Source: Paenarthrobacter aurescens (lineage in GTDB: Bacteria > Actinomycetota > Actinomycetes > Actinomycetales > Micrococcaceae). From it: a stretch of 64,000 nucleotides of DNA. The stretch is taken from positions 1 through 64,000 of the forward strand of contig NZ_JAOEFX010000007.1 in assembly GCF_025421775.1 (NCBI RefSeq), in the 5' to 3' direction. The stretch's first letter is position 1. The number at the start of each line of letters is the position of its first letter. Shown here in pieces: positions 17,533 to 26,279 of this stretch. Made by a program: the position numbers and the translations under genes. The notes under the pieces were generated by a model. The model saw only the letters and a list, made by a program, of their open reading frames with translations. It did no database searches and had not been told where the DNA came from.

Positions 17533-17939
17533 ATGATGCTCTTTCCCTGCGGAGTTTCGATAATGACGGTGGTGGCTTTGACCACGGCGGTGGCAACAGA
17601 ACCGAGCTCGAGTCCAAGTTCCCGCACGGCCTCGCTGCTCATGAGGGACACCACCCGGAACGGACCACACTGAAGCTCCACCTGGGCCATGACCTTGTCC
17701 GTAGTGATCCCTGTAACCAGGCCGACGAACCGGTTGCGGGCCGAACTGCCCGGACGGGAGGGATCGTCCGGGAGGTGCGACTGGTCGCGGGCAAGCGTTG
17801 CGAGTTCCAGTCCGTCCACGGCGAGACGTCCAGCCGGGTCCTTCTGGGCGGTCAGCGTTCCGTTCTCCGTCCAGCGCCTCACGGTGTCATCGCTGACACC
17901 CAGGAAACGCGCGGCTTCGGAGATTCGTATTTGCGGCAT
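17529..17939 (-). CDS. HTH-TOBE molybdate-responsive regulator
   Basis: The 136-residue protein joins a MerR/excisionase-like helix-turn-helix (ISEAARFLGVSDDTVRRW, residues 6-23) to a single molbindin-type TOBE domain (about 68-134: NRFVGLVTGITTDKVMAQVE). It is the first gene of the mod operon, so autoregulation by molybdate is likely. It is half the size of ModE and unlike ModE has a MerR-type head. The alternative is a molybdenum storage protein, but the HTH argues for DNA binding. Confidence 0.87.
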   Translation of the reverse strand: MPQIRISEAARFLGVSDDTVRRWTENGTLTAQKDPAGRLAVDGLELATLARDQSHLPDDPSRPGSSARNRFVGLVTGITTDKVMAQVELQCGPFRVVSLMSSEAVRELGLELGSVATAVVKATTVIIETPQGKSII

Positions 17940-18148
17940 GGAATGAGTTTAGTTCCGCATTTGAGGATTAAGCGATTCACATCATCCGCAAACGAAATAT
18001 GACCAACGGTTCTTGCCGTGCGCGACTCAGTGCGCGGCCGCCGTCGTGAACGCAACCTCAGCACCTCGGATGAACTTGCTCCACCTCCAGGGTGAACCAG
18101 GGCCGAAACGGCACCGAAGCCGGAGTCCGACACCCTAGTGTTGAGGTC

Positions 18149-19324
18149 ATGCCCACTCGAATCCAGGCTCTCCGCCCCGCCGCAGCGCCGATCGTTGCCG
18201 CTGCCATGCTCCTGGCGTTGATGATCCTTGACGAACGCGGCTTCGATGCTGCGAGCGCCGTGCTGTTGGCGCTGACGGCAGCGGTGGCTGCAGCGGAGCT
18301 GATCCCGGTTCCGGCGTTCATCTTCGCGTTCGCAGCCTTGGGACTCCAAGCATTCGGCATCTTCCCGAGCGTGATGGTCACCGGCGCAACCCAGTTCGTC
18401 ATGCTTCCTGTTCTTGTCTTCTTCGCAACCCTGGGCTGGAGGGAACCACAACGGTGGCCGCTACCCGTCGCCGCTGTTGCCGCCGCCGGGATGGTTGCTG
18501 TGAACTGGTTCGCTGACACCAGCTGGATCAATTTCGTGTTCGGCAAGCAACTCGCCGAAGCGGGTACTTTCCGGATCGCGCTGTACGCCTTCCTGGTTTT
18601 TGCCTCCTTTTCGGCACTCACCCTGGCAGGGTGGGCTGCTGCGTCCGCGGTTCGGCAGGCCGCCATCAACCGGCAGGCCAAGGAACAGGCAGAATCGCGC
18701 CTCGAATCGACGGCCGGTGCCTTGATCGTTGAGCAGGAGCGCAACAGGATTGCCCGGGAACTGCACGATGTCCTTGCACACTCGCTGGCTGTGATCACGG
18801 CACAGGCCGAGGGGATCCGCTACGTCCACAGGACCGAGCCGGAGTCAGTGGAGGAAGCGGCCGGCATCATCGCGTCGTCAGCCAGGAGCGCACTGCAGGA
18901 GACGCGGCGGCTGGTGCAGAGCTTCGGCTCCGAGCTCGACGGCCCGGCCCCCGGAACAGCTGACCTGCCGGCCCTCGTGAAAAGGCTTAGCAGCAGCGGC
19001 ATGCCCGTGGAACTTCACACCGGCGGCCTGGAAGGACTCTCGCCCGTGGAGGATCTCACCGTGTACAGGATTGTGCAGGAGAGCCTCACGAATGCCTTCA
19101 ATCACGGAGACCGCAGCGCGGGCGCCACCGTGATGGCGGATCGTGACGGCACCGGCCTGCGGCTGACGATCCGCTCAAGGCTGGCCGACGGCGGAACGGG
19201 CGTATCGCCGTCGGGAACCGGCCGCGGCATCCCCGGCATGCGTGAACGCGCGACGGCGGCAGGCGGCTACCTGACAACGGTCACCAACGGCCAACTCTTC
19301 GAAGTGGAGGCGATCCTGCCATGA
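18149..19324 (+). CDS. NarL-type sensor histidine kinase
   Basis: The 391-residue protein has about five membrane helices in the first 170 residues and almost no extracellular loop, suggesting it senses within the membrane. The HisKA_3 segment RNRIARELHDVLAHSLAVIT carries the phospho-acceptor His. The HATPase part has RIVQESLTNAFNHG and GRGIPGMRERATAAGG. A GTG at 18092 is a possible longer start, but ATG 18149 begins the first hydrophobic segment properly. It overlaps the response regulator by 4 bp. The signal is unknown. Confidence 0.87.
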   Translation: MPTRIQALRPAAAPIVAAAMLLALMILDERGFDAASAVLLALTAAVAAAELIPVPAFIFAFAALGLQAFGIFPSVMVTGATQFVMLPVLVFFATLGWREPQRWPLPVAAVAAAGMVAVNWFADTSWINFVFGKQLAEAGTFRIALYAFLVFASFSALTLAGWAAASAVRQAAINRQAKEQAESRLESTAGALIVEQERNRIARELHDVLAHSLAVITAQAEGIRYVHRTEPESVEEAAGIIASSARSALQETRRLVQSFGSELDGPAPGTADLPALVKRLSSSGMPVELHTGGLEGLSPVEDLTVYRIVQESLTNAFNHGDRSAGATVMADRDGTGLRLTIRSRLADGGTGVSPSGTGRGIPGMRERATAAGGYLTTVTNGQLFEVEAILP

Positions 19325-19971
19325 GTGCGGCAAAGATCCGTGTAGCGCTGGTGGACGACCAGCCCCTGTTCAGCGCAGGCCTGAAGATGATCCTTCGCAG
19401 CCAACCTGACCTGGACCTGGTGGGAGAGGCGACGGACGGCGAGCAGGCTGTTGCCCTCGCGGCGGACGTCGGACCGGACGTGATGCTGATGGATATCCGG
19501 ATGCCGGTGATGGACGGAATCACCGCCACTCGGCGGATCACGGACAGTCCGGGCGGGACAAAGGTCATTGTGCTCACCACCATCCAGCACGATGAGGCAG
19601 TGGTCCGGGCCATTCAAGCCGGTGCCGGCGGGTTCCTGACCAAGGATGCAACACCGGAATTCCTGCTGGCAGCCATCCGGACCGTCCATTCGGGCCACGC
19701 GGTCATGGCACCGTCGGTCACAAATGAACTGCTTCGCGACTACACCACCCCTTCGGCCGCCAATTCGTCCGTCCTGGAGCCGCTGTCCGCCCGCGAGCGC
19801 GATGTGTTCATGCTGGCAGCCAAGGGCCTCGCCAACGGGGAGATTGCTGCGTCGCTGATGCTCAGTGACGCCACCGTCAAGACCCACATCGGCAGCATTC
19901 TTTCCAAGCTCACGCTCAAGAACCGTATTCAACTGGTGGCATTTGCCTACCAGAACAGGCTGCTCGGTTAG
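19321..19971 (+). CDS. NarL/LuxR-family response regulator
   Basis: The 216-residue protein has a receiver domain with acidic DD at 11-12, the phospho-acceptor Asp in LMDIRMPVMDG (about residue 58) and Lys in FLTKDAT. A LuxR-type helix-turn-helix follows (about 150-216: LSARERDVFMLAAKGLANGE). It is translationally coupled to the kinase. The secreted protein gene 90 bp downstream is a plausible target. Confidence 0.92.
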   Translation: MSAAKIRVALVDDQPLFSAGLKMILRSQPDLDLVGEATDGEQAVALAADVGPDVMLMDIRMPVMDGITATRRITDSPGGTKVIVLTTIQHDEAVVRAIQAGAGGFLTKDATPEFLLAAIRTVHSGHAVMAPSVTNELLRDYTTPSAANSSVLEPLSARERDVFMLAAKGLANGEIAASLMLSDATVKTHIGSILSKLTLKNRIQLVAFAYQNRLLG

Positions 19972-20061
19972 CTCAATCTGCCCTACAGAACGCCCCGGGA
20001 CTACTGGGGCTGGCCACCGCATTGCCAAAAACAGACGATAATTCGTCACGAAGGAGAAACA

Positions 20062-20940
20062 GTGAAGAAGAAGACTATTGGGGCACTGATTCTTGCCGCC
20101 GGTGCAGCCGCCTCGTTGGCCGCCGCTGCCACACCTGGAGTTTCCTCCATCCTGACCAAGCCTGCCGAGCGTCCGGTCTCCGGCATCACCGCTGCCGCTG
20201 AGCAGTTCGCGTCCGAGGATGCGACGGCACAAAGAGGCGTGGCGGAAGCCGTCCGGCAGTGCATGGCGAAAGCCGGTTATGACTACACCCCCGTCCCATC
20301 AGGACAGCAGTCAGTGGATCTCAAACACCACATCGGTTTCACCACTCTTACCGTTGATACTGCCCGCGCGTCCGGCTACGCCTCTTTCAAGCCCCAGGGG
20401 CCCGGTGAGCCGGCCACGAACTCCGAACTGGGAAGGCTCTTTGCCGATCCTGCCTTCCAGACAGCATTGAACGGAGGCGGGCCCTCGGAGCAAAATGTGG
20501 TCCAGTCTTCGGAAGGGACAGGCATGCAGTGGGGAGGGTGCACGGCCGAGGCCATTACAGCCATCTATGGCAATGCCAATGACTACATGCGGGCCACCGG
20601 CTTGGCGTTAAACTCGTTGATGGTTGCCACGAATGCTGCGGCTGTGGACCTCGACATCTCAACCGCTGTGGAGGCTTGGAAAAACTGCATGTCCACCACG
20701 GCCTTCCCTTACAGCCTCCCGGGTGAGGCTGCTTCGGCCGGGATGGATGCCGGGGGCCAGAAGGAGCTCAAGATCGCCGTCACCGATGCCACTTGCCGCG
20801 CGGACACCAACTTCGATGCCAAGCTCACCACTGTCCTGGATAAATACCTGACCACACGGATGAAGGAACTTGAGCCCGAGGTGGCTGCAGTGCGCCAGAT
20901 TCGCAGCGATGCTTCGGCCCGGGCAAAGGCGTTGCTCTAG
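20062..20940 (+). CDS. Secreted protein of unknown function with paired cysteines
   Basis: The 292-residue protein starts at GTG after AAGGAG, with a MKKKTIGALILAAG signal peptide or membrane anchor. The mature part contains four spaced cysteines in RQCMAKAGYDY, WGGCTAEA, WKNCMSTTAFPY and DATCRAD, which may form disulfides. The CMxxxGYDY and Cx4FPY motifs recur in actinobacterial secreted proteins, but I know of no assigned role. It follows the two-component system in the same direction. Confidence 0.7.
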   Translation: MKKKTIGALILAAGAAASLAAAATPGVSSILTKPAERPVSGITAAAEQFASEDATAQRGVAEAVRQCMAKAGYDYTPVPSGQQSVDLKHHIGFTTLTVDTARASGYASFKPQGPGEPATNSELGRLFADPAFQTALNGGGPSEQNVVQSSEGTGMQWGGCTAEAITAIYGNANDYMRATGLALNSLMVATNAAAVDLDISTAVEAWKNCMSTTAFPYSLPGEAASAGMDAGGQKELKIAVTDATCRADTNFDAKLTTVLDKYLTTRMKELEPEVAAVRQIRSDASARAKALL

Positions 20941-21004
20941 CCCCAAAGGACCCGCCGCCGTACCCTGTTCTAGGGAGAGAGTCTTAGGCGCGAAGGAGCG
21001 TCCC

Positions 21005-22339
21005 ATGGAATGGATTCGTCCGGACAACCCGAACTATGACGAGGCCCGGAAACTCTTCAATGCGATGATCGACCGCAGGCCGGCAGTCATCGCCAAATGC
21101 TCTGATCCCGGCGAGGTGGCTGAGGCCCTCCGCTACGCACACAACCATAATCTGGACGTGGCGGTGAGGTCTGGCGGGCATTCGGTAGCCGGCATGTCCA
21201 CCAACGACGACGGGCTGGTGGTGGATGTCCGGCCCATGAAATCGATCAGTGTGGACCCCTTGGCGAAGACTGCCACCGCCGGCGCCGGACTTACCTGGGG
21301 CGAGTTCGACCACGCCACCCAACAGCACGGCCTGGCGGTCACTGGTGGCCGTGCTTCCACCACAGGCGTCTCCGGATTCACGTTGGGCGGCGGCTCGGGA
21401 TGGCTGGAGCGTTCGTACGGATTCGCGTGCGACAACCTGCTCTCCGTGGACCTGGTCACCGCATCCGGCGATCGTGTGACCGCAAGCGCCGGCGAAAACC
21501 CGGAGCTGTTTTGGGCACTCCATGGCGGCGGCGGGAACTTCGGAGTGGCCACGTCCTTGACCTTCAAACTGCACGATCTTGGGCCCACCGTCATGGCTGG
21601 CCTCATGCTGTTTCCCGGTGAGGATGCCACGGATTTGTCCCGGGCCTACCGACAGCTTGCCCTTGACGCGCCCGACGCCGTAGGGACAGCACTCGTGTAC
21701 CTCACCGCTCCACCGGAAGAGTTCGTCCCGGAAGACATGGTAGGCAAACTCGCCGTCGGCATGGCCTACATCCATGCCGGCGATGTGGAGGCCGGTGAAA
21801 AGCACGCGAAGCCGTTCCGCGATCTTGGCCCCGCTGTGGACCTGGTTTCTCCCATGGGCTACGCGGACTTCCAGTGCATGATCGACGACCCTCCGGACCA
21901 CTACAACTACTGGAGCGCGGACTATCACAACGAACTCTCTGACGACGCCCTGGACGTTCTGGTGGACTCTGCCCAACGCCTTCCGGGACCGAGCTCCCAG
22001 CAATTGGTGGCACGTTGGGGCGGAGCAGTGGCTGGGCCTGCTGCGGCTGAGACGCCCCTGCAACACCGCGGTGCTGCATGGGTCAGCCACCCCTTCGGTT
22101 TGTCGGAAACACGCGAGGGCGGTCAAGAGGCCAAAGCGTGGGTCAAGCAGTTCCGGCAGGACATCGCTCCCCACACCACGGGCGGAGTGTGGTTGAACTT
22201 CATCGGCGACGAGGGCCAGGACCGGATCATGGCGGCCTACGGCGAGCAAAACTACCGGCGGCTGTCCTTGGTGAAGCGCGAGTTCGATCCCGACAACGTG
22301 TTCCGGGGCAACCAGAACATCCTGCCGGCGGAGCACTGA
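21005..22339 (+). CDS. FAD-binding BBE-type oxidoreductase with bicovalent flavin
   Basis: The 444-residue protein belongs to the berberine-bridge-enzyme group of FAD oxidases/dehydrogenases. FAD-binding-4 motifs are AVRSGGHSVAGMS (His for the 8-alpha-histidyl bond) and GGGSGWLERSYGFACDNL (Cys for the 6-S-cysteinyl bond), so flavin is probably doubly attached. The BBE C-terminal segment NYRRLSLVKREFDPDNVFR is present. No signal peptide is seen. ATG 21005 has GAAGGAG nearby. Substrates in the family are sugars or alkaloids. None is indicated here. Confidence 0.88.
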   Translation: MEWIRPDNPNYDEARKLFNAMIDRRPAVIAKCSDPGEVAEALRYAHNHNLDVAVRSGGHSVAGMSTNDDGLVVDVRPMKSISVDPLAKTATAGAGLTWGEFDHATQQHGLAVTGGRASTTGVSGFTLGGGSGWLERSYGFACDNLLSVDLVTASGDRVTASAGENPELFWALHGGGGNFGVATSLTFKLHDLGPTVMAGLMLFPGEDATDLSRAYRQLALDAPDAVGTALVYLTAPPEEFVPEDMVGKLAVGMAYIHAGDVEAGEKHAKPFRDLGPAVDLVSPMGYADFQCMIDDPPDHYNYWSADYHNELSDDALDVLVDSAQRLPGPSSQQLVARWGGAVAGPAAAETPLQHRGAAWVSHPFGLSETREGGQEAKAWVKQFRQDIAPHTTGGVWLNFIGDEGQDRIMAAYGEQNYRRLSLVKREFDPDNVFRGNQNILPAEH

Positions 22340-22351
22340 CTCTCCCACGCT

Positions 22352-22447
22352 CCTTCCCAGTTGCCGCGGACAGCACGGGCAGTGAAGCCCGGGTTCCCGG
22401 GGCGGCAGCACGGCGGTAGACGCCCCGATAGCCGGCAACTGGGAAGG
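22352..22447. other. 96-bp structured intergenic element with 15-bp inverted ends
   Basis: CCTTCCCAGTTGCCG at 22352-22366 is the exact reverse complement of 22433-22447. Inside are two more stems: CGGGC/GCCCG (22376-22380 with 22387-22391) and GGGGCG/CGCCCC (22399-22404 with 22421-22426). Together they would fold into a three-way junction. It fills most of the 132-bp gap between two rightward genes. It may be a structured RNA, a terminator, or a small palindromic mobile element. Confidence 0.5.
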
Positions 22448-22471
22448 ATCGCACGGGACTACACTTTGGCC

Positions 22472-23341
22472 ATGGCCATCTACATCGATCCCCCTTTATG
22501 GCCAGCACATGGCACCGTGTTTTCGCACCTTGTTTCGGACGCATCGCTGGATGAGCTCCACGCCTTCGCGGCCGCTGCCGGAGTTCCGGAGAGGGCCTTC
22601 GACGGTGACCACTACGACGTCCCCGAACGGCGCTACGACGACCTTGTCCTTGCCGGCGCCATCCCTGTGGAGGCCCGCATCCTGGTCCGCAAGCTCATCG
22701 CCAGCGGCCTCCGCATCCCGGCGCGTGAACGGAGCAAGGCTTTGACGGTCCCCTTGATGGAGCGTTGGAACAGTACCTTCCCGGGCCACGAGGAACTGGG
22801 CCTTGAGCTGCTGGAGCGGTGGGGCGAGGATGGCCGAAAGTACCACAGCCGCACGCACCTCCTGGCGGTACTTGAGGCCCTGGACATCCTGACTGAACCG
22901 GCCCTGCCCGCACGGACCGTGTCCCTGGCAGCATGGTTCCACGATGCCGTCTATGAAGGCGTGGCCGGTCAGGACGAGGAAGACTCAGCACTCTTGGCCG
23001 GGGAGCGGTTGACGGCCGCTGGTCTTGGCGCTGCCGATGTGGCCGAGGTAGCGCGGCTCGTCCGGCTTACTTCCACCCACTCGCCCGAAACGGGTGACCA
23101 CGCCGGCGCCCTCCTCTGCGACGCGGACCTCTCCGTGCTCGGGGGCGACGAACAGTCCTACGCACGGTATCTGGCCGCCGTCCGCGAAGACTATGCCCAC
23201 GTCAGTGACGACGACTTCGCGAAGGGGCGCGCCGCCGTCGTGCGTCATCTTCTGGGACTGGACCCGCTATTCCATGGCGAACGCGCCAAGGCGCTCTGGC
23301 TCGACGCCGCCCGCCGGAACCTCGCCGGCGAACTCGCGTGA
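22472..23341 (+). CDS. DUF4031-HD domain fusion protein
   Basis: The 289-residue protein is in two parts. Residues 1-85 (MAIYIDPPLWPAHGT...) match DUF4031, with the aromatic, acidic and histidine residues typical of it. Residues 105-285 resemble predicted HD-type metal phosphohydrolases: YHSRTHLLAVLEAL, the HD pair in WFHDAVYEG, and the later CDADLSVLG. The HD domain probably hydrolyses nucleotides or phosphate esters. ATG 22472 starts exactly at the DUF4031 motif, and the long upstream frame is inside the structured element. The role is unassigned. Confidence 0.8.
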   Translation: MAIYIDPPLWPAHGTVFSHLVSDASLDELHAFAAAAGVPERAFDGDHYDVPERRYDDLVLAGAIPVEARILVRKLIASGLRIPARERSKALTVPLMERWNSTFPGHEELGLELLERWGEDGRKYHSRTHLLAVLEALDILTEPALPARTVSLAAWFHDAVYEGVAGQDEEDSALLAGERLTAAGLGAADVAEVARLVRLTSTHSPETGDHAGALLCDADLSVLGGDEQSYARYLAAVREDYAHVSDDDFAKGRAAVVRHLLGLDPLFHGERAKALWLDAARRNLAGELA

Positions 23342-23462
23342 GTGATTCCCTGGCAGACCCGGGTGCGGCGCAACGGCAGCTTCCGTACTCGGTGCGATTC
23401 GAATGGGGCTCGACGGCGCCCGAGGGTATCGGCGCGTACAAGGTCCGGGCTAGCATAGAGGT

Positions 23463-25133
23463 GTGACCTCCTACCTCTCGGTTTCCGCCCGCCCTGAAAC
23501 ACCCCAGGCCCGTCCCGATGTTGAACATGTCCTGGCTGTCCGTGGCGTGGGCGGCTACCGTCAGTACCGCATTCCAGCCCTTGCCATCAGCACGCGGGGT
23601 ACGGTGTTGGCCGCCTACGACGGCCGCCCCAACCTCGACGACCTGCCCAATCCCATCGACCTCCTCCTGCGTCGCAGCTACGACAACGGGGTCACTTGGG
23701 AGCCGCAGCAGCTTATCCGCACGGGTTCCGGGCTGCACGGTTTCGGTGATCCGAGCCTGCTGGTGGACGCCGAGACCGGCCGCATCTTCATGTTCCACGC
23801 CGCCGGGACGCATGCAGGCTTCTTCGAGGCCGTGGCTGGTTTGGAGCCGGATGACGACGTGCAGCATGCGGACGTCAGCTTCTCAGACGACGACGGCGAC
23901 ACCTGGCAGCACCGTCGGCTTACCGCGCAGCTCAAGGGGCGGGGAATGACAGGTCTTTTCGCTGCGGCAGGACAAGGAATTCAGATTCACGCAGGGGCTT
24001 ATAAGGGCAGGTTGGTGCAGCAGTACGTGGTGTTGGTGGACGGTTCCATCATGGCCGCATCTGCGTTCAGCGACGACCAGGGCGAAACGTGGGCCTTGGG
24101 TGGGTTGATTGGTCCGGGTCCCTCAGGGATCGGGCCCAATGAAAACAAAGTCGTGTGCCTGGACGATGGCCGGCTGCTCCTGCATTCACGGGCAACGCCG
24201 TGCCGATTGTCCGCTGTGTCCGAGGACGGCGGGCTTTCATGGAGTCCCTTGCAGGCTGTTCCAGAGTTGCCGGACCCCAGCGACAACGGTTCCTTGGCGC
24301 GCTTCGACGGTCTCCCAGGTGTGGCTGCGTTTGCCACGCCGGAGACTTCATCCTGGCTGCTCGCGAGCAACAACCACGACCCGCATCTGCGTCGCAACAC
24401 CGTCCTGAGCCTCTCCCCCGACAACGGCGCCACATGGCCCGCAAAGCTGTTGCTCTGCGGCGGTAGTTCGGCGTACTCGACGGTGACGCGGCTCCCTGAC
24501 GGGAACATCGGGGTTCTCTATGAACGGCAGGGGTACCGGGAGATCGTGTTCGCATCGATCCCGGCCGAGCAGCTGACGGGGCAGCTATCCGCTGCTCCGC
24601 ACCCAGTTTCGGATGCCTTGGAACCAGATGGCTTGGCGTTCGACATGGAACTGCGGTCCATCACCCCAGGCAGGCCCGCCGTCTGGCAGAACGCCGGCGA
24701 CTTCCACGTGATCCCCTCCACAAGCGACGGCGAATGGGATGTACAGACCTGGAAGGAAATCGGCCAAGGCTACGCCGGGGACCAGGTTCTTGGCACGCGG
24801 GAGGCGCAGGACCTCAACTACGGCCCCATCGTCCCAGGCTACAAAGCCGGGGACATCCTCGCCTTCACCGGACGCGTCCGCAACGGAGGCACTAAGCCGG
24901 CTGCCGGCGTCGTACTTCTGGGACCGCACGACAACGCCGGTGAGTTCCCGCCCGCGGACCTGCTGCCCGGCGATCACGCTCTCTACTTCACGCCCACGTA
25001 CACCGTCACCGAGACGGATCTGACCCTAAAAACGCTGGACCTCGTTTTCACGGCAGAGGCCGACGGCGGGACGGTGCGTCTGGAGCGGACGTTCCGTTTC
25101 GATCTGCGCACCGGGGCAGCTGCCGCTTCCTGA
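23463..25133 (+). CDS. Sialidase-like protein (six-bladed propeller, five Asp boxes)
   Basis: The 556-residue protein has the sialidase RIP motif (YRIPAL, about 37-42), and five Asp-box repeats: SYDNGVTW, SDDDGDTW, SDDQGETW, SEDGGLSW and SPDNGATW, spaced about 50-70 residues. Asp in YDGRP, Glu in NENKVV and Tyr in YSTVTR could be catalytic. A C-terminal beta domain of about 170 residues follows (about 385-556). There is no signal peptide at the GTG start, so it would be cytoplasmic unless a non-classical route is used. The substrate may be a sialic-acid-like sugar. Exact activity is not proven by sequence. Confidence 0.82.
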   Translation: MTSYLSVSARPETPQARPDVEHVLAVRGVGGYRQYRIPALAISTRGTVLAAYDGRPNLDDLPNPIDLLLRRSYDNGVTWEPQQLIRTGSGLHGFGDPSLLVDAETGRIFMFHAAGTHAGFFEAVAGLEPDDDVQHADVSFSDDDGDTWQHRRLTAQLKGRGMTGLFAAAGQGIQIHAGAYKGRLVQQYVVLVDGSIMAASAFSDDQGETWALGGLIGPGPSGIGPNENKVVCLDDGRLLLHSRATPCRLSAVSEDGGLSWSPLQAVPELPDPSDNGSLARFDGLPGVAAFATPETSSWLLASNNHDPHLRRNTVLSLSPDNGATWPAKLLLCGGSSAYSTVTRLPDGNIGVLYERQGYREIVFASIPAEQLTGQLSAAPHPVSDALEPDGLAFDMELRSITPGRPAVWQNAGDFHVIPSTSDGEWDVQTWKEIGQGYAGDQVLGTREAQDLNYGPIVPGYKAGDILAFTGRVRNGGTKPAAGVVLLGPHDNAGEFPPADLLPGDHALYFTPTYTVTETDLTLKTLDLVFTAEADGGTVRLERTFRFDLRTGAAAAS

Positions 25134-25145
25134 CGCGAGTGCTTC

Positions 25146-25547
25146 CTAGCGGTAGGTGCTGACGAACGGCTGGTTGGTGGGCACAATCTGTTTGCCCAGC
25201 GGCATCAGCGATACCGGGATCAGCTTGAGGTTGGCGATGGCCAGCGGGATTCCAATGATGGTGATGGCCATGGCAATCGCAGTGACCACGTGACCGATGG
25301 CGATCCAAATGCCCGCCACCAACAGCCAAATCACGTTACCGAGGAGCGCGAACACCCCGGCTCCGCCCGGCTTCTCAACCACCATTTGGCCGAAGGGCCA
25401 CAGACAGTAGGCGCCGATCCGGAACGATGCGATGCCCCACGGGATGGTCACGATGAGCACGCAGCAAATGATGCCCGCTGCGAAGTAGCCCAAGGCCAGC
25501 CAGAACCCACCGAAGACAAGCCAGATGATGTTAAGGAGCGTTTTCAT
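25146..25547 (-). CDS. YccF-domain membrane protein
   Basis: The 133-residue protein has two YccF modules, each with a hydrophobic pair: LLNIIWLVFGGFWLALG and LGNVIWLLVAGIWIAIG. The conserved TIPWGIASFRIG and TIIGIPLAIANLKL loops follow. YccF proteins are small inner-membrane proteins of unknown function. ATG 25547 is preferred over 25556 because the AAGGGA Shine-Dalgarno is 11 bases upstream of it, and the family begins at MKTLLN. Confidence 0.85.
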   Translation of the reverse strand: MKTLLNIIWLVFGGFWLALGYFAAGIICCVLIVTIPWGIASFRIGAYCLWPFGQMVVEKPGGAGVFALLGNVIWLLVAGIWIAIGHVVTAIAMAITIIGIPLAIANLKLIPVSLMPLGKQIVPTNQPFVSTYR

Positions 25548-25617
25548 ACTCTTCATTGTCCCTTGTTGGCCTGACAAAAAGCCTAGGGGTCTGCCCTGAA
25601 TCTTCCCTGACTTGTGC

Positions 25618-26067
25618 TCAGGCCAGCAGCTCGTCCAGCTTGTCGAAGGACGTGCCCCAGCCGTCGCGGGTCATCTCAACCCAGTCTTCGGAAGCGAAGG
25701 GGCTTTGGGTCAGGTGCATCCTGGTGCGGCCGTTGAGGTCCTCGAATTCGAGACGCATCTCTTCGAAGTCGTGATCGGCGTCAGGGGCTGCTTTCGCCGT
25801 TGAGACCAGGAGCGCGGGTGCGTCCAGCTCCTTGATGACGGCCTCGATGGGGGCTTCCTGCCGGCCATTCTCGTCCGTCCACACCATGGTTACTTCCCAT
25901 ACGCCGCCAACTTTGGGATCAATGACGATCTGTTCGCGGGGAGCATCAACGTCAACAGGCCCGAACCACTGCGACAGCAGGTCCGGGTTCATCCAGGCTT
26001 CAAAAACCTTCTCGCGGGGAGCATCGAACTCGCGGGTCATGGTCAGGGTGTACTGTTCCGTGCTCAT
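25618..26067 (-). CDS. SRPBCC / AHSA1-type protein
   Basis: The 149-residue protein has the START-like helix-grip fold of the AHSA1 group: FDAPREKVFEAWMNPDLLSQWFGP at the start, WEVTMVW strand, and the terminal helix GWGTSFDKLDELL. Such proteins bind hydrophobic ligands or act with ArsR-type regulators, but no ArsR gene is next to it. The upstream open frame into the repeat region is discarded. Its promoter would lie in or beside the repeat region at 26068-26421. Confidence 0.85.
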   Translation of the reverse strand: MSTEQYTLTMTREFDAPREKVFEAWMNPDLLSQWFGPVDVDAPREQIVIDPKVGGVWEVTMVWTDENGRQEAPIEAVIKELDAPALLVSTAKAAPDADHDFEEMRLEFEDLNGRTRMHLTQSPFASEDWVEMTRDGWGTSFDKLDELLA

Positions 26068-26157
26068 TGCGTGACTCCTGGTTTCCGTGGCTTCGATGGG
26101 TTTCAGTGGTGGGCCTGCTGTTGGAGCGATTGTATGGTGTGCCCCCGACAACTCCGA

Positions 26158-26272
26158 CCCTCTCTCACCAAATCACCCAATTCCCCAACCCTCTCTCACC
26201 AAATCACCCAATTCCCCCAACCCCCTCTCACCAAATCACGCAATTCCCCCAACCCTCTCTCACCACCGGAAG
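26158..26272. repeat. 31-32-nt tandem repeats, array A
   Basis: Three full units (26158-26188, 26189-26220, 26221-26252) and a partial fourth read CCCTCTCTCACC followed by AAATCACCCAATTCC. Read on the minus strand they carry GGTGAGAGAG, the same core as in array B and the 1-156 array, but with different filler. With array B and the 90 bp before it, it forms the 354-bp gene-free region between trpF and the SRPBCC gene. Confidence 0.88.
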
Positions 26273-26279
26273 ACCGTGG

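Noticed and set aside
23342..23462. tRNA-like sequence with GATTCGAAT
   Set aside because: The T-loop-like string is not matched by acceptor, D and anticodon stems at the right distances.
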